Shown here one piece after another: positions 26,808 to 37,265 of a stretch of 64,000 nucleotides of DNA (the first letter of the stretch is position 1; every line of letters starts with the position of its first letter). The DNA comes from Devosia ginsengisoli (GTDB lineage Bacteria; Pseudomonadota; Alphaproteobacteria; Rhizobiales; Devosiaceae): NCBI RefSeq assembly GCF_007859655.1, contig NZ_CP042304.1, positions 1,116,001-1,180,000 on the forward strand, in the 5' to 3' direction. The translations under genes and the position numbers were made by a program. The notes beneath the pieces are model-generated. The model ran no database searches. It had not been told where the DNA came from and worked only from the letters and a program-made list of their open reading frames with translations.

Positions 26808-28163
26808 CTAGGCGTCCGAACTCTCGATCCGGCCATTGAACCGCTCGAGAAACGCCGTCTTGTGCCGCGGCTCGACCCGCACGACAAAACCCGAACCCTG
26901 TTCGGTCGGCTCGTCGCGGGAGACGATTTCGGTATGCGAATGCAGCCAGCCGATATCGGATCCCGCCGCATGCGGCACATGGACGTGATAGGTCCGGCTT
27001 TTCTCGCCCAGCGCTTTCTCGATAGCCAGCTTGAGCGCATCGAGCCCCTGCCCGGTCAGCGCCGAAGCCGACACCGCGGCAGCCACCTTGCCCGCCGGCA
27101 CGATACCGACCAGAGCATCTTCGCTGACCAGGTCGACCTTGTTCCAGACCTCAATGATCGGCGTCGTCTCGGGTGAAACACCAAGTTCCGCCAACACCTT
27201 GAGCACGTCATGCGCCTGACCCACATGGTCGGGATTGGCGATATCGCGCGCATGCAGGATCACATCGGCATCCAGCACTTCTTCCAGTGTGGCACGGAAC
27301 GCCGCCACCAAATCCGTCGGCAGGTCGGCGACAAAGCCCACCGTGTCGCTCAGCATCACCTCGCGGCCATGCGGCAGTGCCAGCTTGCGCACCGTCGTAT
27401 CGAGCGTGGCGAACAACAAATCCCTGGCAAACACCCCTGCCCCGGTCAAGGCATTGAACAGGCTGGATTTTCCGGCATTGGTATAGCCAACCAATGCCAC
27501 GATCGGCGTGCCATCGCGCTGCTGGCGCTGCTGCGCACGGGTCTTCTTGACCTTTTCCAACCGGTCTTCCAGCAGCACGATGCGGTCGGTGATCTGCCGC
27601 CGGTCGCTTTCGATCTGCGTTTCGCCCGGGCCGCCCATGAAGCCGGTGCCGCCGCTGCCGCGCTGGCGCTCCAGGTGAGTCCAGGAGCGGACCAGCCGCC
27701 CCTTCTGGTAGTTGAGATGGGCCAGCTCGACCTGCAGCACGCCTTCGCGCGTCGCGGCGCGCTCGCCGAAGATTTCGAGGATCAGCGCGGTGCGGTCCAG
27801 CACCTTGGCGCCGGTTTCGGTTTCGAGATTGCGCTGCTGGATGGCGGTCAGCGCCGCATCGACCAGCAACAGGTCGATCTTCTCCGCCTTGACCCGCGTG
27901 GCCAGCGTCTCGGTATGGCCGCCACCGATAAAGGTCGCCGGCTTGATCTCGCGAACCCTCAAGACCTCGGAAAAGGCCACATCGAGGTGAATGGCCCCGG
28001 CCAGCCCTTCGAACTCGGCCTTGCGCGCCTCGATCGAATGCCGGGACGCCTGCCCGCGCACATCAGGCACGACGAGGCCCGCACGCGTCGGCTGCGCACG
28101 CTGGTCGATAAACGCCTGCGGGCCGCCCCGCTGGACGGCCTCGTCGTCGTCAAATCCGCTCAT
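26808..28163 (-). CDS. hflX: GTPase HflX
   Basis: A 451-residue HflX. It has the N-terminal HflX domain with the GGGH loop, a coiled linker (GGPGETQIESDRR), then a G domain with G1 GYTNAGKS, G3 DTVGF and G4 NKVD. The family binds the large ribosomal subunit and splits stalled ribosomes. It follows hfq by nine bases, the conserved order in this class. Start: ATG at 28163 (MSGFDDD). Confidence 0.95.
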   Translation of the reverse strand: MSGFDDDEAVQRGGPQAFIDQRAQPTRAGLVVPDVRGQASRHSIEARKAEFEGLAGAIHLDVAFSEVLRVREIKPATFIGGGHTETLATRVKAEKIDLLLVDAALTAIQQRNLETETGAKVLDRTALILEIFGERAATREGVLQVELAHLNYQKGRLVRSWTHLERQRGSGGTGFMGGPGETQIESDRRQITDRIVLLEDRLEKVKKTRAQQRQQRDGTPIVALVGYTNAGKSSLFNALTGAGVFARDLLFATLDTTVRKLALPHGREVMLSDTVGFVADLPTDLVAAFRATLEEVLDADVILHARDIANPDHVGQAHDVLKVLAELGVSPETTPIIEVWNKVDLVSEDALVGIVPAGKVAAAVSASALTGQGLDALKLAIEKALGEKSRTYHVHVPHAAGSDIGWLHSHTEIVSRDEPTEQGSGFVVRVEPRHKTAFLERFNGRIESSDA

Positions 28164-28172
28164 AAAAGCCTA

Positions 28173-28424
28173 TCAGTCGCTGTCGTGGTTCTGCTCGGGA
28201 TCGAACAGCTGGATCGGCGCACCCGGCATGATGGTCGAGATCGCGTGCTTGTAGACCAGCTGCGACTGCGCGTCGCGGCGCAGCAGCAGGCAGAAATTGT
28301 CGAACCAGGTGATCACGCCCTGCAGTTTCACCCCGTTCACGAGAAAGATCGTGACCGGTACTTTCTGCTTGCGAACGTGGTTGAGAAAGGAATCCTGCAG
28401 ATTTTGTTGTTTTTCGTTCGCCAT
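28173..28424 (-). CDS. hfq: RNA-binding protein Hfq
   Basis: An 83-residue Hfq. The Sm1 core carries [18 protein letters not shown] and the Sm2 motif YKHAIST is exact. The ATG at 28424 ([11 protein letters not shown]) has GAGG upstream and gives the family's normal length; a longer in-frame start is not needed. The short charged tail after FDPEQ is typical of alphaproteobacteria. It forms a hexamer that pairs small RNAs with mRNAs. It sits downstream of ntrX and shares its strand with hflX. Confidence 0.97.
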   Translation of the reverse strand: MANEKQQNLQDSFLNHVRKQKVPVTIFLVNGVKLQGVITWFDNFCLLLRRDAQSQLVYKHAISTIMPGAPIQLFDPEQNHDSD

Positions 28425-28564
28425 AGAGGCCTCTTTTCGCGGCATTGCTTGTCGCTGTTGTCGTTGCAACTACCTGCCAGTCCGGCTTTGGAACTGCCGC
28501 CCAGTTCCTGCCGTCATCAACTCATCACACATCAAACACTATGGCACAGATCATTTTTCATGCC

Positions 28565-28590
28565 TACCGCGCCCGTCGCATGGCGCGGTA
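28565..28590 (-). terminator. Hairpin between ntrX and hfq, possible terminator
   Basis: A perfect 8-bp inverted repeat (TACCGCGC/GCGCGGTA) with a 10-base loop, 18 bases after the ntrX stop on the leftward strand. No T-run follows in that direction, so it may only attenuate read-through into hfq. The rest of the gap 28425-28564 presumably holds the hfq promoter, which I could not pinpoint. Confidence 0.4.
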
Positions 28591-28607
28591 GAATTTTCAA
28601 AGCATTT

Positions 28608-29990
28608 TCATAGCCCGAGCGATTTGATCTTCCGGTGCAGCGCGCTGCGCTCCATGCCGACGAACTCGGCGGTCTTGGAAATATTGCCACCAAAACGCTC
28701 GATCTGCGCCAGCAGATACTGGCGCTCGAACACCTCGCGGGCGTCGCGCAAGGGCAGGCTCATCAGATGCGCCGAGGCGTCCGTATCGCCCACCGTGGGC
28801 AGCACTTCGCCGATATCGGACGGCAGCATGGCCGCGGTGATCACGCCATCCTCGGGCTGCTGGTCCTTCATCAGGATCAGCAGGCGCTCGATGGAATTGC
28901 GCAACTGCCGCGCATTGCCCGGCCATTCCTGCGCCTGCAGCACGGCAATGGCGTCGTCGCCCACGGTCATGCGCTGCAGATTGTGCATGCGGCACACCTG
29001 CTCGATGAACACATTGACCAGTGGCGGCACGTCCTCGCGCCGTTCCTTGAGCGGCGTCAGCGGCAGCGGCACGATGGAAAGCCGGTGGAACAGGTCCGAA
29101 CGGAATTCGCTGGCTTCGATCTGCGCCGCCACATTCTGCGAGCTGGACGAGATGATGCGCACGTCGATCGGCACCGCCTGCGTGCCGCCGACGCGGTTGA
29201 ACCGGTTCTCCACCAGCGTCCGCAGCAAAGCCGCCTGCGTTGCTGCCGGCAGCGTCGTCACCTCGGAGAGGTAAAGCGTGCCGCCATGCGCCTTTTCCAG
29301 CGCCCCGACCTCGACCTTGAGAATGCCCGTCTTTTCTCGGGCTTCGCGGCCGAACAGCACCACCGGCACTTCCTCGGGCGCATAGAGCGAGGCGTTGATC
29401 TCGACGAACGGCGCCTCGGCGCGCGGGCTGCGCTGATGGATCAGCCGGGCCACCAGCCCCTTCCCCGCGCCCGACGGACCGGAAATGAAGATGCGCGAAT
29501 TGGTCGGCGCCGATTTCTCGATAATGCCGCGCACCTGCTGCAGACCCGGCGAGGTGCCCACCATGTCGGCGCTCTTGGCGGCCGACCGCTCCTTGAGCTC
29601 GGCCACCTCGCTGCGCAGGCGCGTCGCTTCCATCGCCCGCTGGGTGATATGCAGCAGTCGGTCGATCTTGAACGGCTTCTCGATATAGTCATAGGCGCCG
29701 CGGCGAATAGCCGACACGGCCGTCTCCACATTGCCGTGGCCCGAGATCATCACGACAGGCATGTCAGGGTGCTGGCTCTGGAACACATCCAGCAATTGCA
29801 GCCCGTCGAGCCGCGATCCCTGCATCCAGATATCGAGGAAAACCAGGCTCGGCCGCCGCCGCGCGATCTCGTTCAGCCCGCTATCGGCGTCATGAGCCTG
29901 CCGCGTTTCGAAGCCCTCGTCCTCCAGGATACCGGCGATCAGGTCGCGGATGTCGTCTTCGTCGTCAATGATGAGAATATCGAGTGCCAT
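28608..29990 (-). CDS. ntrX: Nitrogen-assimilation response regulator NtrX, with degenerate AAA+ motifs
   Basis: A 460-residue NtrC-family regulator. The receiver domain has phospho-acceptor Asp53 in FLDIW and the acidic pair DDED. The AAA+ domain has the Walker A motif GPSGAGKG, and a Fis-type helix-turn-helix (SKTAEFVGMERSALHRKIKS) ends the protein. The sigma54-contact motif GAFTGA is absent and the Walker B region reads LYLSEV, with Ser in place of Asp, so it may not activate sigma54 promoters. Its ATG overlaps the ntrY stop (TAATG). NtrY phosphorylates it. The family controls nitrogen metabolism, envelope and respiration genes. Confidence 0.93.
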   Translation of the reverse strand: MALDILIIDDEDDIRDLIAGILEDEGFETRQAHDADSGLNEIARRRPSLVFLDIWMQGSRLDGLQLLDVFQSQHPDMPVVMISGHGNVETAVSAIRRGAYDYIEKPFKIDRLLHITQRAMEATRLRSEVAELKERSAAKSADMVGTSPGLQQVRGIIEKSAPTNSRIFISGPSGAGKGLVARLIHQRSPRAEAPFVEINASLYAPEEVPVVLFGREAREKTGILKVEVGALEKAHGGTLYLSEVTTLPAATQAALLRTLVENRFNRVGGTQAVPIDVRIISSSSQNVAAQIEASEFRSDLFHRLSIVPLPLTPLKERREDVPPLVNVFIEQVCRMHNLQRMTVGDDAIAVLQAQEWPGNARQLRNSIERLLILMKDQQPEDGVITAAMLPSDIGEVLPTVGDTDASAHLMSLPLRDAREVFERQYLLAQIERFGGNISKTAEFVGMERSALHRKIKSLGL

Positions 29991-32323
29991 TACTTGTGAA
30001 CCACCGCTGAAATGAGCGGTTCCTCCTGTTGGGCAGATGCGGATTCCGAGTGCGAACCGTCCGCCGCTGAAGATTTGGTAGGTGACTGCAAGGGAAGCGT
30101 GAACGTCACGCAGGCGCCGACCCGGCCGATCGGATCAGGTTCGGCATCGATCAGCTCGACGATGCCGCCATGCTGCTCGATGATCTTGGCGACGATGGCG
30201 AGGCCCAGGCCCGTGCCCTTCTCGCGCGTCGTCATATAAGGCTCCAGCAGGCGCTGGCGATTGTCCTTCGGCCAGCCCTTGCCATTGTCGGAAACGGCGA
30301 CGCGCGCATGGTTGCCCTCCACCTGCGCTTCCACCGTGATCGTTGGCTGCCAGTCGGCAGACATGTCAACGGTTTCAAATGCTTCCACCGCGTTCTTGAT
30401 CAGGTTGGTGAGTGATTGCGCGATGAGGCGATTGTCGAACCAAGCATAGATGGCATCTTCCGGCAGGATGGTACGGATGGTGATTTCGGGCAGCCGCACG
30501 CTTTCCAGGAACACCGCCTGCCGCACGGTATCGCTGAGATCGGTGACCTCAGGCGCCGCCTCGGGCATGCGGGCAAAAGCCGAAAATTCATCGACCATGC
30601 GCCCGATATCGCCCACCTGCCGCACAATGGTGTTGATGCATTTGTCGAACACCTCGCGGTCATCCTCCAGCTTGCTGCCATAGCGGCGGCGCAGGCGCTC
30701 CGCGGACAGCTGGATGGGCGTCAGCGGGTTCTTGATCTCGTGGGCGATACGGCGCGCCACATCTGCCCAGGCGCTGGTGCGCTGCGCCGATTCGAGGTCG
30801 GTAATGTCGTCGAAGGTCAGCACATAGCCCTTGGATTCGGTGATCGAGCCCTCCCGCGTGAGCTGCACCTGATAGGTGCGCCGGTCGGTTTCATTGCCGA
30901 GTTGGATCTGGTCGCGCACCTGCCCGCGCCGCGCCGAGCGCGCCCGCTCCAGCGTCGGCGCCAGTTGCGGCATGACCTTCTCGATCGGCTCGCCCATCAG
31001 GTCGATTTCATCGCGGTCGAGCATTTCGCAGGCGCGGGCATTGACCAGCGTCACCGCCCCGAACGGATCGAGCCCGATAATGCCGGCCGACACGCCCTCC
31101 ACCACCGCCTCGGTGAATTGCCGGCGCTTCTCGTTCATCTCGCTGGCCGTCAGCAGCGCCTCGCGCTGGCTCTTGAGCTGCTCGGTCATGCGGTTGAAAC
31201 CGTTGCTGAGGTCGCGCAGGTCGCCCCTGCCCTCCTGCACCGGCACCTGCACGTCGAGTTCGCCCCGGCTGACGCGATTGGAGGCGATCATCAGGTTACG
31301 AATCGGGTCGACGAAGCGATTGGCCAGCGCAATGCCGATCCACAAAGCCGCCAGCAGCAGCACCACGGCAAGGCCGACATACATGATGGTGAAGGTGATC
31401 TGGAACACCAGCCGGTTGGACGCATATTCTCGGTATTCGGTGATGTTCTCATCGGTGAGCTGCATATATTCGAGCACCTCGGCCTCCACGGGCCGGGCGA
31501 CGAACAGGTAGGTATCGTCGTAACCGCGCAGCTTTATGACAGAGCCGACAAGGTTGATCCGCCCTGGCGCAATCGCCGCCGGTATGCCTTCCACCAGCCC
31601 TTCGGTGATCCCCTCGGGCAATTGCGGATAGGCGCCCTGCACCGCGATCTGCGCCCGCATCAGCGTATCACCTCGTGCATTCACCAGCGACGTAAAGGGC
31701 AGCGACCGCGTCACGGCCAGGGCCGTCAGGATGCGCTGGAAGCGCTCCTGGTCCTCGTCAAAGGTTGCGTGCGCCTGTTCCAGTTCCTCGGCCACCCAGA
31801 TCACGTCATCGCGCAGCACCTGCGCATGTTCGAGCATGTAGGACCGCGCCACCAGCCGGGAGCTCTCCACCATGGCTCTGGTACGCTCGGAGAACCACTG
31901 GTCCAACCCCTGATTGAGGGCAATGGTCGCCACCACAGCCACGATGAAGGCGGGAATGGCGGCAACCAGCGCAAACATGGTCACCATGCGGATTTGCATG
32001 CCGGCACCGGCCTGCCCCTGCATCCGCGCCTGGATCAGCAGCACCGCCTCGGTCACGACAAGCGCGATCACCAGCAGCACCAGGATGCCGGTGACGATCC
32101 AGATCACGGTCCAGACGGTCGTCGATGGCTCGATATTGGTCGTGCCCGACAGGATCAGGAACGACATCGACGACATCAGCACCGAGGCAAACACCACGAT
32201 GAAGCCGAGAATGCGCAGTGATCGATTGTTGCGTGCGGACGCAAATGGCGACCTGGCCGGTTTGGCCATTTCGCTGACGACACCCTGCTGGGCCCCCTCG
32301 CTCGTCGTCGTCACATCACTCAT
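29990..32323 (-). CDS. ntrY: Sensor histidine kinase NtrY
   Basis: A 777-residue membrane sensor kinase. It has three or four N-terminal transmembrane helices within the first 150 residues, a periplasmic part, another helix, a HAMP domain (IALANRFVDPIRNLM onward), a PAS domain, a HisKA domain with the phosphohistidine in [12 protein letters not shown], and an ATPase domain with NLIKNAVEAF and GTGLGLAI. I take the ATG at 32323 (MSDVTTTSEG) instead of a TTG 28 codons upstream. It partners NtrX. Confidence 0.94.
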   Translation of the reverse strand: MSDVTTTSEGAQQGVVSEMAKPARSPFASARNNRSLRILGFIVVFASVLMSSMSFLILSGTTNIEPSTTVWTVIWIVTGILVLLVIALVVTEAVLLIQARMQGQAGAGMQIRMVTMFALVAAIPAFIVAVVATIALNQGLDQWFSERTRAMVESSRLVARSYMLEHAQVLRDDVIWVAEELEQAHATFDEDQERFQRILTALAVTRSLPFTSLVNARGDTLMRAQIAVQGAYPQLPEGITEGLVEGIPAAIAPGRINLVGSVIKLRGYDDTYLFVARPVEAEVLEYMQLTDENITEYREYASNRLVFQITFTIMYVGLAVVLLLAALWIGIALANRFVDPIRNLMIASNRVSRGELDVQVPVQEGRGDLRDLSNGFNRMTEQLKSQREALLTASEMNEKRRQFTEAVVEGVSAGIIGLDPFGAVTLVNARACEMLDRDEIDLMGEPIEKVMPQLAPTLERARSARRGQVRDQIQLGNETDRRTYQVQLTREGSITESKGYVLTFDDITDLESAQRTSAWADVARRIAHEIKNPLTPIQLSAERLRRRYGSKLEDDREVFDKCINTIVRQVGDIGRMVDEFSAFARMPEAAPEVTDLSDTVRQAVFLESVRLPEITIRTILPEDAIYAWFDNRLIAQSLTNLIKNAVEAFETVDMSADWQPTITVEAQVEGNHARVAVSDNGKGWPKDNRQRLLEPYMTTREKGTGLGLAIVAKIIEQHGGIVELIDAEPDPIGRVGACVTFTLPLQSPTKSSAADGSHSESASAQQEEPLISAVVHK

Positions 32324-32419
32324 AAATGCCCGAAAGCACTCCGTATCCGCCGCAAAGAGGCAGAGTCTGACCCAATTCGCCCGACCCTTCAAGACAATTG
32401 TTGCCAAAATGTGACACTA

Positions 32420-32476
32420 ACGACCGGCGCGCCTAAAGGCGCGTCAAATCGCTCCAGTGGAGCGATTTGAGGTCGT
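32420..32476. repeat. Three-armed palindromic element between ntrY and the DMT transporter
   Basis: Three nested inverted repeats: an outer 6-bp stem ACGACC/GGTCGT (32420-32425, 32471-32476), a 6-bp hairpin CGCGCC-TAAA-GGCGCG (32428-32443), and a perfect 12-bp hairpin (32444-32455 with 32459-32470, 3-base loop). It can fold as a three-way junction on either strand. It lies 97 bases upstream of the ntrY start and upstream of the opposite gene. Confidence 0.75.
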
Positions 32477-32550
32477 CAGGCCCGGAGCGCTATGCGCGCA
32501 GGGCCCGGATGCCCCCAAACTCGGCTTCACATGCCCACTGGACAACCCTC

Positions 32551-33507
32551 ATGCCGCCGGGCACACATCGCTCCCCAGCGCCCCCGCTCATTCCGAGTCT
32601 CCCGTTGTCCGCCCCCGCTCCAGTTCGTGTCGAAACCGCCAGTCTCACGGGCATGGCCCTGGGCGTTGCGGCCTATTCGCTGTTCGCCGCCCATGACGCG
32701 ATGATCAAGGGCGTGATCACCGCCCTGCCCGCCCCACAAATCCTGTTCGTGCGCGGCGTGGTCGTCATCGCTCTCTGCCTGATCATCGGCCGCCATCGCG
32801 TGGTGATCGACCTCTGGCACTCGAAGAATCGCATGCTGATCCTCGGCCGCGGCCTGATGACCCTGGCCGCCTGGGTCATGTATTACAGCGCCGGGCGTGA
32901 CCTGCAGTTGGCCGAGATGACCACGCTCTACTATGTCGCGCCGGTGCTGACGACGGTCCTGGCGGTGATCTTCCTCAAGGAGCAGCTGACACTGGCCCGC
33001 ATCGGCGGCGCCTCGATTGGCTTTTTCGGTATAGTCGTGGCCGCCAATCCAAGCGGCTTCACCATTGGCTGGCCGGTGATCATGGTGCTGGGCGCCGCCC
33101 TGTTCTGGGCCTTCGCCATGATCCTGATGCGCACCATCTCCAGAAGCGACAGCACGCTGGTGCAGGTCTTCGCACAGAACCTTATCCATGTGCTTGTCAT
33201 GGCCGTGGCCGCCCTGCCGTTCTGGCAAGGCATGGGCCTGCGCGAGATCGCTCTATGCGTCGCTGCCGGCCTTGTCGGTGGCCTGGCCCAGTTCATACTG
33301 GTGGAAGCCGCCCGATCGGTGCCGGCCAGCGTGCTCGGCACCGTCGAATATGGCGCGCTGATCTGGAGCTTTATCTTCGGCTACCTGTTCTGGGCCGAAA
33401 TGCCGGTCACCACCGTCTATGTCGGCGCCTTCCTGGTCGTCGCCGCCGGCCTGACGCTCGCCCTGAGCGAGCATCGCAACCGCCGCGAGATCATCGACGC
33501 GCCTTAG
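32551..33507 (+). CDS. DMT-superfamily (EamA) membrane transporter
   Basis: About 318 residues with ten predicted transmembrane segments in two EamA repeats. The N-terminal 30-40 residues before the first helix ([13 protein letters not shown]) are Pro-rich and uncertain. ATG 32551 is my choice, without a clear ribosome site, and later starts are possible. Drug/metabolite exporters of this type move amino acids, nucleosides or other small molecules. The gene splits the usual ntrBC-ntrYX neighbourhood on the opposite strand and overlaps the convergent ntrC end by four bases. Confidence 0.85.
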   Translation: MPPGTHRSPAPPLIPSLPLSAPAPVRVETASLTGMALGVAAYSLFAAHDAMIKGVITALPAPQILFVRGVVVIALCLIIGRHRVVIDLWHSKNRMLILGRGLMTLAAWVMYYSAGRDLQLAEMTTLYYVAPVLTTVLAVIFLKEQLTLARIGGASIGFFGIVVAANPSGFTIGWPVIMVLGAALFWAFAMILMRTISRSDSTLVQVFAQNLIHVLVMAVAALPFWQGMGLREIALCVAAGLVGGLAQFILVEAARSVPASVLGTVEYGALIWSFIFGYLFWAEMPVTTVYVGAFLVVAAGLTLALSEHRNRREIIDAP

Positions 33508-34952
33508 CCGTTGCGCCGGCTGTGCTTGACGATCTCGATGCTATGCGTGCGGATCTTCTTGCGCAGCGTATTGCGGTTCAGCCCCAGCAGGTCCGCCGCC
33601 TTGATCTGGTTGCCGCCGCATGCATTGAGCGCCATGGCGATCAACGGCGCCTCCACCCGGTCGATGACCCGCTGGTAAAGACCCGCCGGCGGCAGGTTGG
33701 GCTCATATTCGCGCAGCAACTGCCCGACATGGGTCTCCACCGCCATCGAAACGTCCATCGGGCCGCCATTGCCCGCTACGCCGGGCCGCTCGGCGATATT
33801 GAGCTCGTTCTGCACGATCTCGGCCGAAATCGATTCGTCGGCATAAAGCGCCGACAACCGCCGCACCAGGTTTTCCAGCTCGCGCACATTGCCCGGCCAG
33901 GAATAGTTCTGCATCAGCTTGATGGCCTCGGGCGAGATCGACTTGGTCGGCTCGCCATCTCGCTGCGCCGCCTTGAGGAAATGCGCCGCCAGGTCGCCGA
34001 CATCATCGACACGCTCCCGCAGCGGCGGCAGGCGGATCGGCACGACATTGAGCCGGTAGTAAAGATCCTCGCGGAACAGCCCCTGCCGGATCATCTGGCT
34101 GAGGTCGCGATGCGTGGCGGCGACGATACGCACATTGGTCTTGATCGAGGACCGCCCCCCGACCATCGTATATTCGCCCTCCTGCAGCACGCGCAGCAGG
34201 CGGGTCTGGGCGTCCATCGGCATGTCGCCGATTTCGTCGAGGAACAGCGTGCCGCCCTCGGCCTGTTCGAACCGGCCCGACGAGCGCGTATTGGCGCCGG
34301 TAAAGGCCCCCTTCTCGTGGCCGAACAGTTCCGCCTCGATCAGGTCGCGCGGAATGGCGGCCATGTTGATGGCCACGAACGGCCCGTTGCGACGCTTGCC
34401 GAAGTCATGCAGCGCCCGCGCCACCAGTTCCTTGCCGGTGCCGCTCTCGCCGGTAATCGTCACTGTAAGGTCGGTCTGCATCAGTCGCGCCAGCGCGCGA
34501 TAGATGTCCTGCATGGCGGTCGAGCGCCCGACCAGCGGCATGGTCTCGCCGGGATCTTCGACCCTACGGTCCGTCGTGCTCGGCTTCTTGGCATCGGCCA
34601 GCGCCCGCGCCACCACCGACAGCACCTCGGTAATATCGAACGGCTTGGGCAGGTATTCATAAGCGCCCACTTCCGAAGCCCGGATGGCCGTCATGAACGT
34701 GTTCTGCGCGCTCATCACGATCATCGGCAGGTCGGGGCGCAGCTTCTTGATCTTGGGCATCACCTCGAAGGCATTGCCGTCGGGCATGGCTACGTCGGTG
34801 ATCAGGATATCGCCCTCGCCACGGCTCACCCAGTTCCACATCGTGGAGATATTGCCAGTCGGACGAACCTCATAGCCGGCCCGGGTCAGCGCCTGGTTGA
34901 GCACCATGCGGATCGCGGCGTCGTCGTCGGCGAGCAGGACCACATGGCTCAT
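33504..34952 (-). CDS. ntrC: Nitrogen regulation response regulator NtrC
   Basis: A 482-residue sigma54 activator. The receiver domain has DDDAA and Asp54 in [10 protein letters not shown]. The AAA+ domain has Walker A GESGTGKE, the intact GAFTGA loop, and Walker [12 protein letters not shown]. The C terminus is a Fis-like DNA-binding domain ([18 protein letters not shown]). The ATG overlaps the ntrB stop (ATGA), so kinase and regulator are co-translated. It drives glnA and ammonium-uptake type promoters when phosphorylated by NtrB. Confidence 0.96.
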   Translation of the reverse strand: MSHVVLLADDDAAIRMVLNQALTRAGYEVRPTGNISTMWNWVSRGEGDILITDVAMPDGNAFEVMPKIKKLRPDLPMIVMSAQNTFMTAIRASEVGAYEYLPKPFDITEVLSVVARALADAKKPSTTDRRVEDPGETMPLVGRSTAMQDIYRALARLMQTDLTVTITGESGTGKELVARALHDFGKRRNGPFVAINMAAIPRDLIEAELFGHEKGAFTGANTRSSGRFEQAEGGTLFLDEIGDMPMDAQTRLLRVLQEGEYTMVGGRSSIKTNVRIVAATHRDLSQMIRQGLFREDLYYRLNVVPIRLPPLRERVDDVGDLAAHFLKAAQRDGEPTKSISPEAIKLMQNYSWPGNVRELENLVRRLSALYADESISAEIVQNELNIAERPGVAGNGGPMDVSMAVETHVGQLLREYEPNLPPAGLYQRVIDRVEAPLIAMALNACGGNQIKAADLLGLNRNTLRKKIRTHSIEIVKHSRRNG

Positions 34953-36088
34953 CGTGCCGCTTCCTCTTCATTGATTAGCTGGAATGCCGCGCTCGCGACG
35001 GGAAGAAGCACCCTGAACCGGGTGCGGCCCGGCCGGCTCTCGCACTCGATGACCCCACCGTGATCGCTGACGATCTTCGCCACCAGTGCCAGCCCGAGGC
35101 CCGAGCCATTGGTCTTGGTAGTAACGAAGGGATCGAACAGAAAGGGTAGGATGTCGGGCGGCACGCCGGGACCATTATCCTCGATGACGATTTCCAGCGG
35201 CAACGAGATGCGTTCGGACACGCCGGCCACGCTGATCCGGATGCCCGGCCGGAAGGCGGTCGAGAATTTGATTTCAGGTTTCTGTGTTCGATCAAGAGCT
35301 TCCGCAGCATTCTTCACGAGATTGAGGAAGATTTGAATCAGTTGATCGCGATTGCCGAACACCGGCGGCAGCGATGGATCATACTCGTCCGAAAAGGCGA
35401 TGCCCCGCGCCACGCCATTGCGCGCCAGCAGTTTCACCCGATCCAGCACGACGTGGATATTGATCGGCTCGCGCTCCATCGGCCGCTCGTCGCCGAACAC
35501 TTCCACCCGATCGATCAACCCGACAATGCGATCGGTCTCTTCGCGGATCAGCCGTGCCAGCGGGATTTCGTCGCTGCTGACCGTCTGCTCCAGCAATTGC
35601 GCCGCGCCGCGAATGCCTGACAACGGATTCTTGATCTCATGCGCCAGCATCGAGGCTAGTCCCGTCACCGAGCGCGCCGCCCCGCGCGACACCATCTGCC
35701 GGTCGATCTTGTCGGCCATGGTGCGCTCCTGGATCAGCAGCGCCACCCTGCCGTCGCTGTCCGATAGCGGGCTGGCAAACACATCGGCAATCCGCTCATC
35801 GCCAAAGCGCGACGAGCCGATGCGCACCCGATATTCGGTCATCGGCGCCCGCCGCGCCGCCACCGTTTCCACCAGCCCTATAATCGGTGAGCCGAAGGCG
35901 ATCAGGTCATCCAGCCGCTGCCGCGTCAGCACGCTCAGCGATGCGCCGAAAAATGCCTCGGCGGCATAGTTGACGAAGGTGATCTCGCGATCCTCGCCAC
36001 AGACGATGATCGGCTGCGGCAGGGCCTGCAGCACTGATGTCGACGGAACGGGGCCGGCAGCAGGCGCCGGAGCCTCGATGGCGCTCAT
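34949..36088 (-). CDS. ntrB: Nitrogen regulation sensor kinase NtrB
   Basis: A 379-residue soluble kinase. It has a PAS domain (about 20-125), a HisKA domain with the phosphorylated His in [19 protein letters not shown], and a HATPase domain with [18 protein letters not shown] and [11 protein letters not shown]. Its ATG overlaps the dusB stop and its stop overlaps the ntrC start, so the three genes are a tightly coupled operon, as in rhizobia (nifR3-ntrB-ntrC). PII protein would control its kinase/phosphatase balance. Confidence 0.96.
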   Translation of the reverse strand: MSAIEAPAPAAGPVPSTSVLQALPQPIIVCGEDREITFVNYAAEAFFGASLSVLTRQRLDDLIAFGSPIIGLVETVAARRAPMTEYRVRIGSSRFGDERIADVFASPLSDSDGRVALLIQERTMADKIDRQMVSRGAARSVTGLASMLAHEIKNPLSGIRGAAQLLEQTVSSDEIPLARLIREETDRIVGLIDRVEVFGDERPMEREPINIHVVLDRVKLLARNGVARGIAFSDEYDPSLPPVFGNRDQLIQIFLNLVKNAAEALDRTQKPEIKFSTAFRPGIRISVAGVSERISLPLEIVIEDNGPGVPPDILPFLFDPFVTTKTNGSGLGLALVAKIVSDHGGVIECESRPGRTRFRVLLPVASAAFQLINEEEAAR

Positions 36089-37086
36089 GCAGCAGCCCTT
36101 TGCTCGCTGGAAAAGATGGCAGCGATCTGCCGCAGCACATCGGCCGGCACATCATTGTTGAGAAAGGCGTTGCGGGCAGGCTTGTCGAGCACGATGCCCG
36201 CAGCCTCGGTGTACCAGTCGAGATGCTTGCGCGCCGCCCGCAGGCCGACCGCTGTGCCGTATTCGACCAGCATGTCCTCGTAATGCTCGGACACCAGCGC
36301 AACCAGTTCATCGCCCTCGGGCGCAGCCGGCCCCGACTGCCCCGACAGCCCTGCCCCGATCTGCGCCACGGCCCATGGCCGCCCCTGCGCGCCGCGACCA
36401 AGCATCACGGCCGCAGCCCCGGACTGTTCCAGCGCCTCGCGCGCCGACGCCAGGTCGACAATGTCGCCATTGACCACGACAGGCACGTCCACGGCCTCCA
36501 CTACGGCCCGCACCAGCTCCCAGCGCGCAAAGCCCTTGTAGAACTGCTGCCGCGTCCGCCCATGCACGGTGATCATCTGCACGCCGGCATCCACAGCCCG
36601 CCGCGCCATGTCAGGCGCATTGAGGCTGTCGTCGTCCCAGCCCAGCCGCATCTTCACCGTCACCGGCAGCGGCGTCGCGCTCACCACGGCGTCGATCAGC
36701 GTCATGGCATGGTCCGGCACGCGCATCAGCGCCGAGCCGGCATAGCCATTGGTCACCCGCTTGGCGGGGCAACCGAAATTGATGTCGATAATGTCGGCGC
36801 CGGCCTCATGGGCGATTTTCGCCCCGCGCGTCATCCATTCGGCCTCGCAGCCGGCCAGTTGCACCATATGCGGCAGCGTGCCGGGCCTGCCGAGCTTGCG
36901 CGCCATGTCCTGGCTACCCACGGCCAGCGCATTGCTGGCAATCATCTCGGAGACCACCATGCCGGCGCCGAAATGCTCGGCGAGCTTGCGGAACGGCCGA
37001 TCGGTAATTCCGGCCATGGGTGCCAGGAAAGCATTATTGCGAACCGCGTGGCTCCCGATGCTCAACTTGCAGGCAACCTCAGACAC
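36085..37086 (-). CDS. dusB: tRNA-dihydrouridine synthase DusB
   Basis: A 333-residue flavoprotein that reduces uridine in tRNA D-loops. It shows FLAPMAGITDRPFR, DINFGCPAKRVTNGYAGSAL with the catalytic Cys, MRLGWDD, TVHGRTRQQFYKG and VVNGDI. The start is a GTG at 37086; no ATG gives the conserved N terminus. It heads the dusB-ntrB-ntrC operon. The divergent gap to ispDF (37087-37265) must hold both promoters, but I see no clear box. Confidence 0.95.
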   Translation of the reverse strand: MSEVACKLSIGSHAVRNNAFLAPMAGITDRPFRKLAEHFGAGMVVSEMIASNALAVGSQDMARKLGRPGTLPHMVQLAGCEAEWMTRGAKIAHEAGADIIDINFGCPAKRVTNGYAGSALMRVPDHAMTLIDAVVSATPLPVTVKMRLGWDDDSLNAPDMARRAVDAGVQMITVHGRTRQQFYKGFARWELVRAVVEAVDVPVVVNGDIVDLASAREALEQSGAAAVMLGRGAQGRPWAVAQIGAGLSGQSGPAAPEGDELVALVSEHYEDMLVEYGTAVGLRAARKHLDWYTEAAGIVLDKPARNAFLNNDVPADVLRQIAAIFSSEQRAAA

Positions 37087-37265
37087 AAACTGCCCCAGAA
37101 ATGGTCATTTTCAAATGAATGCCTGCACAATAGTCAAAACGGCTGGCAGCGCAATACCTTATATGGTGCCCGCCACGGTGCGGCAGCCCTGCACTTGCCG
37201 CATGCCATGCCGGGCGCTAGACCACGAGCACGTGACGGTTTCAAGTCCAGGTTGCCCGGTTTTCC

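Noticed and set aside
30416..32221. 601-codon plus-strand open frame
   Set aside because: It is His/Arg/Gln-rich antisense of ntrY, without a plausible start or domain.
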